A stretch of 6,578 bases of DNA from Pseudomonadota bacterium (lineage in GTDB: Bacteria; Pseudomonadota; Gammaproteobacteria; Legionellales; Legionellaceae), in NCBI GenBank assembly GCA_021807845.1, contig JAKBCM010000077.1, forward strand, positions 1-6,578. The letters are read 5' to 3'. Shown in pieces: positions 1 through 6,337 of this stretch; positions within the stretch are counted from its first letter, which is position 1, and the number at the start of each line of letters is the position of its first letter. The notes under the pieces are model-generated. The model was not told the DNA's origin. It searched no databases and saw only the letters and a program-made list of their open reading frames with translations. The translations under genes were made by a program, and so were the position numbers.

Positions 1-2640
1 TCATCGAATGCTTTGCTCTACTTTAGTCTCGATAGTAAAGAAATGACGGCTCAACAAATCACTGATTACGCGCTTCGTGTGGTCAAACCTGAATTGCAAA
101 CAGTAGATGGTGTCGCTAAAGCTGAAATTTTGGGCGGAGCAACCTACTCCATGCGTATATTCCTCGATCCTAATAAAATGGCAGCGCTTCATGTGGCTCC
201 TTCTGATGTGTTTACAGTACTTGCCAATAATAATTTCCTCACCGCCGCTGGAAGCACCAAAGGGGAATATGTAGCGATTAATATAAAAGCCCAAACAAAC
301 TTAAATTCAGTACGCGGATTTAGTAATCTTATCGTTCATAGCAGCAAAAATTCTATCATTCGACTCAAAGATGTGGCGAATGTCACGCTTGGCTCACAAA
401 GTTATGACACCACAGTGACCTTTGATAATAAAAAAGCCGTGTTCATAGGCCTTTCTCCCACCCCAACGGCCAATCCTCTGACCGTCATTGAACACGCTCG
501 CAAAATATTTCCAGGACTTCAACGGCAGTTCCCACCTTCTTTGATTGGAACAATTGTCTACGATGCTACCGATTTCATCAGGGCTTCTTTAAAAGAAGTG
601 ATCAAAACCATAGTTGAAGCAGCGCTCATTGTTGTGGTGGTTATCTATTTGTTTTTAGGCTCCATTCGATCTGTATTGATTCCCATTGTGACCATCCCTC
701 TTTCGCTCATTGGGGTCTGTACATTGATGTTATTTTTAGGCTACTCCATCAACTTACTGACTTTACTCGCTTTTGTGCTAGCGATAGGCCTAGTCGTCGA
801 TGACGCGATTATTGTGGTAGAAAACATCCATCGCCACATCGAAGAAGGAGAGAGTCCACTGCTTGCAGCGTTACAGGGCGCGAGAGAAATCGCAGTTCCC
901 ATTATTGCGATGACCATCACGCTCGCAGCAGTTTATGCGCCCATTGGTTTTATGCAAGGATTAACGGGTGTGTTATTTAAAGAATTTGCGTTCACCTTAG
1001 CAAGTGCCGTGATCATTTCAGGCATCGTAGCTTTAACCTTATCACCCATGATGTGCTCTAAAATACTATCCTCAGAAGTCAACAGTAGTAAATTCGTACT
1101 TTTTATAGACAATATTTTCAATCAATTAAAAACTCGCTACAGAGATGCGTTGCACACACTTCTCGACACACGAAAAATCATATTGATTTTTGCAGCTGTT
1201 GTTTTACTCATGCTGCCTTACTTATACCATTACAGTGCAAAAGAAACAGCACCTGAAGAAGATCAAGGTTTCTTTCTGGTCGCAGGTAATGCCCCACAAT
1301 TTTCAACCATTAATTACGTTGAAGCATACACTCGCCCTCTCGCTAACATTTATCAAAGCTTCCCTGAGACTGAACACTACTTTACCATCAACTCCAGTCA
1401 ACCTTTCTCAGGTATGGTTTTAAAACCCTGGGATCAAAGAAAGAGGAGCCAATTTGCAATGAAGCAGCCCCTCCAGGATCAATTGGACAATATTGCTGGA
1501 CTGCAATTATTTTCAATGATCCCGCCTCCACTTCCTGGTGGTGGTGATGGGACACCCATTCAATTTGTCATCAAAACCACCAATGATTACCAAAGTTTAT
1601 TAGATGTCTCCACTCAATTACTCCAAAAAGCGCAAAGAAGCGGATTATTTATCTATTTGAACAATAGCCTCAAATTTAACCAACCCGAGATCGACCTTCA
1701 AATCAATCGGTCCAAAGCTTCTGATTTGGGCCTAAATATGGAAGACATCGGTAAAAGCTTAACTAGTGCTCTGTCTGGAGGTTATGTCAATTACTTCAAT
1801 TTGGAAGGACGAAGTTACCAAGTCATTCCCCAATTAGATCGACGCTTCAGATTAACTTCAGAACAATTAGGACAAATAAACATCCACTCTGCCAGCGGTA
1901 ACATGGTTCCACTTTCAACAGTCATCACACCAATCGCCAAAGTAGAGCCCAATAGTTTGTCACATTTTCAACAACTCAATTCAGCGACCATCCAAGGCGT
2001 CATGATGCCAGGGCTAACCTTAGGCCAAGGATTAGATTTCTTACAAAAAGCGGCCACTCAGGTTTTACCAAGGGGCTTTGCCTATGACTATGCGGGTCAG
2101 TCTAGGCAATTCATTCAAGAAGGCAACGCATTATTAATCGCATTCTTTTTATCCATTATGGTAATTTTTCTTGTTCTTTCTGCCCAGTATGAAAGCTTTC
2201 GCGACCCTTTCATTATTCTTATCAGCGTACCCATGTCCATTTGCGGTGCCTTAATTCCCATCAATCTGGGATTTGCCAGCATCAACATTTATACCCAAGT
2301 AGGTTTGATCACCTTGATTGGCCTCATTGCGAAACATGGCATTTTGATTGTGAGCTTTGCGAATCAATTGCAACACCAAAAAAACTATGACAAGAGACAA
2401 GCAGTTGAAGAAGCTGCCTCTATCAGGCTTAGACCTATATTAATGACCACAGCGGCAATGGTGTTTGGAGTACTTCCATTGTTAATTGCCACAGGTGCCG
2501 GTGCTGTCAGTCGCTTTGATATTGGGCTCGTGATTGCGCTAGGTTTATTGGTGGGAACCTGTTTCACATTATTCGTTGTACCAACCATGTATACCTATAT
2601 TGCAGGTGATCATCGTCAAGACAAAAGCACTGCTCTTTAG
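1..2640 (+). CDS. RND-family multidrug efflux permease (HAE1 / AcrB-like), 5'-truncated by the window edge
   Basis: This is the inner-membrane, proton-driven pump of a tripartite efflux complex, which works with a periplasmic adaptor and an outer-membrane channel to expel drugs or other amphiphiles. The frame is open from base 1, giving 879 residues. Family members have about 1020-1050, so roughly 140 N-terminal residues (TM1 and part of the first porter subdomain) lie upstream. A TTG at 13 is not a credible start because family-like sequence precedes it. Seen, numbered from base 1: TM2 at about 204-219; the TM4 motif LVVDDAIIVVEN with the proton-relay pair D267/D268 (AcrB D407/D408); TM8 at about 710-727 running into LSAQYESF; and the TM10 motif GLIAKHGILIV with K778 (AcrB K940). 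The relay residues are present and no frameshift is visible, so the visible part looks functional. It ends in a short polar tail. Substrate is unknown. The adaptor gene is not in view and would be expected upstream. Confidence 0.93.
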   Translation, partial: SSNALLYFSLDSKEMTAQQITDYALRVVKPELQTVDGVAKAEILGGATYSMRIFLDPNKMAALHVAPSDVFTVLANNNFLTAAGSTKGEYVAINIKAQTNLNSVRGFSNLIVHSSKNSIIRLKDVANVTLGSQSYDTTVTFDNKKAVFIGLSPTPTANPLTVIEHARKIFPGLQRQFPPSLIGTIVYDATDFIRASLKEVIKTIVEAALIVVVVIYLFLGSIRSVLIPIVTIPLSLIGVCTLMLFLGYSINLLTLLAFVLAIGLVVDDAIIVVENIHRHIEEGESPLLAALQGAREIAVPIIAMTITLAAVYAPIGFMQGLTGVLFKEFAFTLASAVIISGIVALTLSPMMCSKILSSEVNSSKFVLFIDNIFNQLKTRYRDALHTLLDTRKIILIFAAVVLLMLPYLYHYSAKETAPEEDQGFFLVAGNAPQFSTINYVEAYTRPLANIYQSFPETEHYFTINSSQPFSGMVLKPWDQRKRSQFAMKQPLQDQLDNIAGLQLFSMIPPPLPGGGDGTPIQFVIKTTNDYQSLLDVSTQLLQKAQRSGLFIYLNNSLKFNQPEIDLQINRSKASDLGLNMEDIGKSLTSALSGGYVNYFNLEGRSYQVIPQLDRRFRLTSEQLGQINIHSASGNMVPLSTVITPIAKVEPNSLSHFQQLNSATIQGVMMPGLTLGQGLDFLQKAATQVLPRGFAYDYAGQSRQFIQEGNALLIAFFLSIMVIFLVLSAQYESFRDPFIILISVPMSICGALIPINLGFASINIYTQVGLITLIGLIAKHGILIVSFANQLQHQKNYDKRQAVEEAASIRLRPILMTTAAMVFGVLPLLIATGAGAVSRFDIGLVIALGLLVGTCFTLFVVPTMYTYIAGDHRQDKSTAL

Positions 2641-2683
2641 CCAATATTCGACCAACCACAACCAAGACTTCATCTTGAAGCTA

Positions 2684-2692
2684 TGGTAAAAT
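2684..2692 (+). promoter_or_regulatory. Probable extended -10 promoter for valS
   Basis: The sequence TGGTAAAAT matches the sigma-70 extended -10 form TGn-TATAAT, with five of six bases in the hexamer. No good -35 box lies 16-18 bases upstream (around 2663-2670), as is common for extended -10 promoters. Transcription would begin near 2699, giving a 5' leader of only about 20-25 bases before the valS ATG at 2722. This implies valS can be transcribed independently of the efflux gene. Seen in sequence; activity is inferred. Confidence 0.5.
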
Positions 2693-2721
2693 TCGCGTCT
2701 TTTAAAAGCTTGGGCTCTATT

Positions 2722-5490
2722 ATGGAAAAAACTTACTCTCCTGAAACCATCGAACAATCCTGTTACCAAACATGGGAGAGCCATCATTATTTTGAACCCC
2801 GTGGGGATGGCAAAAGTTTTTCTATCATGCTTCCCCCACCAAATGTCACTGGCAGTTTACATATGGGGCATGGGTTTCAACATACTTTAATAGACACACT
2901 GGTTCGATATCATCGCATGTTAGGCGAAAAAACCTTATGGCAACCAGGTACCGATCATGCGGGTATTTCTACTCAATTGGTTGTTGAGCGCCAGCTTGAA
3001 CAAGAGGGTCTTTCACGTAAAGATATGGCTCGAGATGATTTTTTAAAACGCGTCTGGCTGTGGAAAGACCAATCAGGTGGTGAGATTATTCGCCAAATGA
3101 AACGCATTGGATCTTCTGCCGATTGGTCACGGGAACGATTTACGATGGATGAAGGTTTATCAGCCGCTGTCCAGAAAGTATTTGTCCAATTGTATGAAGA
3201 AGGATTGATTTATCGAGGCACACGCTTGGTCAACTGGGATCCCAAATTGGGAACTGCGATTTCTGATCTAGAAGTACTCTCTGAAGAGGAAGATGGATCT
3301 TTATGGCATATCCGCTATCCTATTGTTGACTCTACAGAATGCCTTGTGATTGCAACCACCCGACCTGAAACCATGCTGGGAGATGTAGCCGTTGCAGTCC
3401 ATCCTGAAGATCCAAGATATCAGCATCTAATTGGAAAATACGTTCACTTGCCTTTGTGTGATAGAACCATTCCAATCATCAGCGATGAATATGTACTTAA
3501 AGAATTTGGCACTGGATGTGTAAAAATCACACCTGCACATGATTTTAATGACTTTGAAGTTGGAAAAAGACACCAACTCTCACCCATTAATATCTTCACA
3601 AAAAAGGCAAGTATCAATAAAAATGCCCCGATTCCATACCAAGGTATGGATAGATTTGTCGCAAGAGAGCAAATCATTAAGGATTTAGAAAAAGCCAATT
3701 TTCTTGAAAAAATTGAACCTCATCGACTAAAAATTCCACGTGGTGAAAAATCAAACGTCATCATTGAACCACTTCTCACTGATCAATGGTATGTCAAAAC
3801 GAAACCATTAGCAGAGCCTGCAATCGATGCTGTTAGAAAAGGCGACATCCGTTTTATCCCCGAAAACTGGAGTAAAACTTACTTTCAATGGATGGAGAAC
3901 ATTGAAGACTGGTGTATCAGCCGCCAATTGTGGTGGGGGCATCGTATTCCTGCCTGGTATGATAATGAAGGGCATATTTTTGTTGGTCACAGCGAAGATG
4001 ATGTTCGATTTAGATACAAAATAGACCCTAATATTACTTTGATACAAGATGAAGATGTGCTTGATACTTGGTTTTCTTCTGCACTTTGGCCATTTTCGAC
4101 ATTAGGCTGGCCACAGCGCACTCCAGAACTTCAGCAGTTTTACCCAACGTCCGTGTTATTTACTGGGTTTGATATTATTTTTTTCTGGGTTGCTCGGATG
4201 ATCATGATGGGGCTTAAGTTCACTCAAAAAATTCCTTTTAAAGAAATTGTGATTACTGGTCTTATCTGTGACAGTGAAGGCAAAAAAATGTCCAAATCTA
4301 AAGGGAATGTGCTTGATCCAATAGACATCATTGATGGCATTGATCTTCAAAGTCTCATTGCCAAACGCACCAGTAACTTATTGCTCAATTCCGTCCGTGA
4401 TAAAGTCACAAAAGCAACAAAAAAACAATTTCCTGAAGGAATACCGGCCTTTGGAACAGATGCATTACGTTTTACTTATTGTTCAATTGCATCACCTTCT
4501 CGTATCGTGCGTTTTGATATTGCACGAGTGGAGGGGTATCGTAATTTTTGTAATAAACTATGGAATGCCGCTCGTTACGTCCTACTCAGCACGGATGAAG
4601 AATGTGTCGATTTTGGAGATGGGGCGTTTCAATTTAGTCCAGCTGATCAATGGATTTTATCTCGACTGCAAAAGACCATCAGTTTGTGCCACCAATATTT
4701 TGCAAGTTATCGTTTTGATTTATTGGCGAACACTTTGTATGAGTTTGTTTGGCATGAATACTGTGATTGGTATCTCGAGTTATCCAAACCCGTACTTTAT
4801 GATGAGCAGGCACTCAGTGCTTTAAAACGCGGTACACGCCATACGTTAATTTATGTTCTTGATCAAAGCCTTAAGCTTTTACATCCTCTTATTCCTTTTA
4901 TCACCGAAGAAATATGGCAACGTACCGTCAAAGGAAAAATAGGTGAAAACACAGAATCCATTATGCTCTCTCCCTATCCAAGAGCAAATGAGTCAGATAT
5001 CAATGAAGACATTGAAGAAGAATTAGAATGGCTTAAAAAAATAGTTCAATCCATTCGCACCATTCGCAGTGAGATGTCTGTCAGTCCAAGCAAAGGTATT
5101 CCACTTAACTTAAGAAATGTTTCAAATGACCTATTGGAGCGCGTCAAAAAATATTCACCCACCCTTATCTCACTTTGTAAATTGACTCATATACAATGCG
5201 TGAACAAAACCGAGATGCTCCCTCCTTCAGCAACAGCCGTTGTAGGTGAAATAGAATTGCTGATTCCTATGGCAGGTCTTATTGACAAAGAGCAAGAATT
5301 AGGACGGCTCGAAAAAGAAATAAACAAACTTAACAAAGATATTAATTTTATCTTAAGCAAACTGAATAATCCGAAATTTACAGACAAAGCGCCTGCTGAT
5401 ATTATCAACAAAGAGAAAAACAAATTGGCTGAGGCACAATTGACGAAAGAAAAATTAATGAACCAACATGAGACCATTACACAATTGTAA
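2722..5490 (+). CDS. valS: Valyl-tRNA synthetase (class I, with CP1 editing domain)
   Basis: Cytoplasmic enzyme that charges tRNA-Val with valine using ATP and hydrolyses mischarged Thr-tRNA-Val. It has 922 residues (E. coli 951). Domains in order: Rossmann catalytic fold with PPPNVTGSLHMGH at 38-50 (HIGH signature H47-H50); CP1 editing domain at about 185-345 with TTRPET (212-217) and GTGCVKITPAHDFND (263-277); second catalytic half with DWCISRQLWWGHRIPAW (396-412), DEDVLDTWFSS (443-453) and KMSKS (522-526); anticodon-binding helical domain from about 610 (NFCNKLWNA, 608-616); and a lysine/glutamate-rich coiled-coil tRNA arm at about 855-922. An upstream in-frame ATG at 2683 would add 13 residues, but it lies inside the probable -10 box. 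The start MEKTYSPETIEQ aligns with the E. coli N-terminus, so 2722 is chosen, although its ribosome-binding site is weak (GGG at 2712-2714). Unusual residues are C516, S593 and I595. Confidence 0.97.
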   Translation: MEKTYSPETIEQSCYQTWESHHYFEPRGDGKSFSIMLPPPNVTGSLHMGHGFQHTLIDTLVRYHRMLGEKTLWQPGTDHAGISTQLVVERQLEQEGLSRKDMARDDFLKRVWLWKDQSGGEIIRQMKRIGSSADWSRERFTMDEGLSAAVQKVFVQLYEEGLIYRGTRLVNWDPKLGTAISDLEVLSEEEDGSLWHIRYPIVDSTECLVIATTRPETMLGDVAVAVHPEDPRYQHLIGKYVHLPLCDRTIPIISDEYVLKEFGTGCVKITPAHDFNDFEVGKRHQLSPINIFTKKASINKNAPIPYQGMDRFVAREQIIKDLEKANFLEKIEPHRLKIPRGEKSNVIIEPLLTDQWYVKTKPLAEPAIDAVRKGDIRFIPENWSKTYFQWMENIEDWCISRQLWWGHRIPAWYDNEGHIFVGHSEDDVRFRYKIDPNITLIQDEDVLDTWFSSALWPFSTLGWPQRTPELQQFYPTSVLFTGFDIIFFWVARMIMMGLKFTQKIPFKEIVITGLICDSEGKKMSKSKGNVLDPIDIIDGIDLQSLIAKRTSNLLLNSVRDKVTKATKKQFPEGIPAFGTDALRFTYCSIASPSRIVRFDIARVEGYRNFCNKLWNAARYVLLSTDEECVDFGDGAFQFSPADQWILSRLQKTISLCHQYFASYRFDLLANTLYEFVWHEYCDWYLELSKPVLYDEQALSALKRGTRHTLIYVLDQSLKLLHPLIPFITEEIWQRTVKGKIGENTESIMLSPYPRANESDINEDIEEELEWLKKIVQSIRTIRSEMSVSPSKGIPLNLRNVSNDLLERVKKYSPTLISLCKLTHIQCVNKTEMLPPSATAVVGEIELLIPMAGLIDKEQELGRLEKEINKLNKDINFILSKLNNPKFTDKAPADIINKEKNKLAEAQLTKEKLMNQHETITQL

Positions 5491-5491
5491 T
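5476..5491 (+). other. AT-rich hairpin across the valS stop codon
   Basis: ATTACA (5476-5481) and TGTAAT (5486-5491) form a perfect 6-bp stem with a CAAT loop. The TAA stop at 5488-5490 sits in the 3' arm, and CTTT follows. With weak AT pairing and no long T tract it is at best a poor intrinsic terminator, and it may be chance in AT-rich DNA. Confidence 0.3.
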
Positions 5492-5791
5492 CTTTAAAAG
5501 GCATGATTGTATCTCCAAGTCACGCCCTACCGAACCGCGCCCGTTAGGGCGCTGAAAAGCCAGTGACTGGAAAAATCCATACCTGTTCTGAATGATATCA
5601 AGCAAGATAAGCACCCCATGCCTGCTATCCACATTCCTATCCTTAGCGGAGCATGAGTAGAACATAGAGTAATCTACAGTGAAGATTGACTTCATCGCGA
5701 ACAACGTGAGGGATCACCTGACATGTGGAGCTCTCTCTCAAAACAAGGCATAACATACGTTTTTTGTAATTACACCGCACTTCACTGGATT
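5491..5791. other. Gene-free stretch between convergent genes, partly GC-rich, possible remnant element
   Basis: These 301 bases separate convergent valS and the small secreted-protein gene. I find no convincing gene, tRNA or insertion-sequence end. By hand count 5501-5730 is about 48% GC, against roughly 40% in the flanking genes. A plus-strand frame running from about 5519 past 5750 is interrupted only by TGA codons (5564-5566, 5648-5650 and 5687-5689) and otherwise reads like ordinary protein. A minus-strand frame (5477-5704, 75 codons) is open but has no plausible start context, signal or family resemblance. A decayed repeat, mobile-element fragment or structured non-coding RNA would each fit. 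Composition and stops are seen; origin is inference. Confidence 0.4.
5523..5552. repeat. Strong GC hairpin with an alternative, overlapping pairing
   Basis: GCGCCC (5537-5542) and GGGCGC (5547-5552) form a perfect 6-bp stem closed by a GTTA loop. The same 3' arm can instead pair with an upstream element: CGCCCTA (5523-5529) with TAGGGCG (5545-5551), 7 bp around a 15-base loop. The two structures are mutually exclusive. No T run follows on the plus strand, so it is not a standard intrinsic terminator. A second small palindrome, CCAGTGACTGG, lies just downstream at 5560-5570. Confidence 0.55.
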
Positions 5792-5803
5792 TTAACATCC
5801 AGT
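5784..5803 (-). other. Hairpin enclosing the stop codon of the small secreted-protein gene
   Basis: ACTGGAT (5784-5790) and ATCCAGT (5797-5803) form a perfect 7-bp stem with a 6-base loop. Read on the minus strand the TAA stop codon (5792-5794) is in the loop. The minus-strand sequence beyond it has no T tract, so intrinsic termination is doubtful. It could stabilise the mRNA 3' end or simply be a coincidence of the last codons. Confidence 0.4.
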
Positions 5804-6193
5804 ACCTGACATCAGGACCGCAGGGATCAACTGATCTTTTTGTAAAGTGTATGTTTTATTGGGCACGACCAATACCCAATTTGTGAGAAGATCTGGGCTT
5901 TTGTTCTTTTTTAACCAGACAAGTACCCGAAAACGTTCAGCCTGTTTCGGGATAGTGACTTGGATTTTTCCTGTTTTATTTAAAACTAGCAAAGAATTTG
6001 GATTTGTTTTTAACCTATAAATCACAGCCTTATCACTTTTTTGCATATCTTTGGCAGAAGTAGCCCATTGAATGGCAATCTTTGATGCTTGAGAAGAATT
6101 AGGATAAGACGTCATATTATTAAAAACGATATTTTCAGCAAATACAGTTGATCCAAAAAGCAAAGAAAGTAAAAAAACAAGGCATTTTTTCAT
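5792..6193 (-). CDS. Small exported protein of unknown function with Sec signal peptide
   Basis: This gene encodes 133 residues. I do not recognise a characterised family, although it resembles short hypothetical proteins I associate with Legionella (from memory, not verified). Residues 1-19 form a textbook Sec signal: the positive MKK start, a leucine/phenylalanine core, and likely signal peptidase I cleavage after VFA at residue 19. The only cysteine near the N-terminus (C4) is misplaced for a lipobox, so it is probably not a lipoprotein. The mature part of about 114 residues is strongly basic (16 K/R against 6 D/E by hand count). Alternating hydrophobic stretches such as RVLVWL and WVLVVP suggest a beta-rich fold without further membrane segments. 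The single mature cysteine is the last residue (C133). The start is supported by a GAGG ribosome-binding site 7 bases upstream. It converges on valS. Its role cannot be assigned; periplasmic or secreted location is inferred. Confidence 0.85.
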   Translation of the reverse strand: MKKCLVFLLSLLFGSTVFAENIVFNNMTSYPNSSQASKIAIQWATSAKDMQKSDKAVIYRLKTNPNSLLVLNKTGKIQVTIPKQAERFRVLVWLKKNKSPDLLTNWVLVVPNKTYTLQKDQLIPAVLMSGTGC

Positions 6194-6198
6194 CTGAC

Positions 6199-6205
6199 TA
6201 CCTCA
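6199..6205 (-). promoter_or_regulatory. Ribosome-binding site of the small secreted-protein gene
   Basis: On the minus strand the sequence reads TGAGGTA, with the GAGG core (6201-6204) 7 bases before the ATG at 6191-6193. This is good Shine-Dalgarno spacing and fixes the start codon. Confidence 0.75.
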
Positions 6206-6211
6206 TGCTGT

Positions 6212-6250
6212 CTTCGAATTAACCATAAGTTAATTTTGACGCTTCGAATT
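6212..6250. repeat. Pair of 9-bp direct repeats spaced exactly 30 bp
   Basis: CTTCGAATT occurs at 6212-6220 and again at 6242-6250. Each contains the palindromic core TTCGAA. They flank the 6217-6235 inverted repeat, and the first copy overlaps it. Spacing of about three helical turns places them on the same DNA face, which fits a pair of protein-binding sites, but that function is inferred. Confidence 0.45.
6217..6235. promoter_or_regulatory. Perfect inverted repeat, candidate operator
   Basis: AATTAAC (6217-6223) and GTTAATT (6229-6235) are perfect 7-bp arms around a 5-base spacer. The centre lies about 33 bases upstream of the minus-strand ATG and overlaps the best -10 candidate, where a repressor would be expected to act. 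The size suits a dimeric helix-turn-helix regulator. Symmetry is seen; regulator and function are inferred. Confidence 0.4.
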
Positions 6251-6276
6251 CTTTATTGTTTTCTTGCTAACCGTGC

Positions 6277-6317
6277 TATATGGGATAACCTCATAAAAAA
6301 CACAGTCATCCCATATA
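6277..6317. repeat. 10-bp perfect inverted repeat with a 21-base loop
   Basis: TATATGGGAT (6277-6286) pairs exactly with ATCCCATATA (6308-6317). The pairing can extend inward past one mismatch to about 13 bp. It starts 20 bases past the end of the minus-strand partial gene, so it could act as its mRNA 3' hairpin. However, the only T run on that strand is inside the loop rather than after the stem. It could equally be a two-half-site operator for the small secreted-protein gene. Confidence 0.5.
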
Positions 6318-6337
6318 TCATGCGACACTAACTGTTA

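Larger units (their letters stand above)
6194..6337 (-). promoter_or_regulatory. Intergenic region upstream of the small secreted-protein gene
   Basis: These 144 bases separate two genes on the minus strand. They are AT-rich and hold two perfect inverted repeats and one pair of direct repeats, listed separately. I cannot assign a convincing sigma-70 promoter. The best minus-strand -10 candidate is TATGGT (6222-6227), inside the shorter inverted repeat, and no good -35 precedes it. No classical terminator with a trailing T tract is visible for the upstream partial gene. Confidence 0.4.

Noticed and set aside
2668..2680. CTTCA-TCT-TGAAG hairpin after the efflux gene as its terminator
   Set aside because: Only 5 bp with no T tract, and it overlaps the region just upstream of the valS -10 element. 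Too weak to call.
4331..4825. 164-codon plus-strand frame inside valS
   Set aside because: It lies wholly within the valS coding sequence in another frame, and valS has unmistakable conserved motifs on both sides (KMSKS, the NFCNKLWN segment). It is a shadow frame.
5187..5504. 105-codon minus-strand frame antisense to the valS C-terminus
   Set aside because: It mirrors the lysine-rich coiled-coil codons of valS, which commonly produce open hydrophobic antisense frames. There is no independent support.
5519..5600. Possible tRNA or small structured RNA gene
   Set aside because: The stems do not fit a cloverleaf and no T-loop consensus (GTTCGAATC-like) is present. No known RNA family was recognised.
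5477..5704. Open minus-strand frame of 75 codons between valS and the small secreted-protein gene
   Set aside because: No ribosome-binding site, no recognisable motif, and it overlaps the valS 3' end. A chance opening of this length in a GC-richer block is plausible. It is noted within the intergenic feature instead.
5760..5774. T run followed by the palindrome TGTAATTACA as a plus-strand terminator for valS
   Set aside because: The T run precedes the palindrome instead of following a stem, and no GC-rich hairpin lies immediately upstream of it.
5716..5812. ACCTGACAT repeated at 5716-5724 and 5804-5812
   Set aside because: Nine bases with 88-base spacing, the second copy inside the small protein's coding end. 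No flanking structure suggests a target-site duplication, so chance is the simplest explanation.
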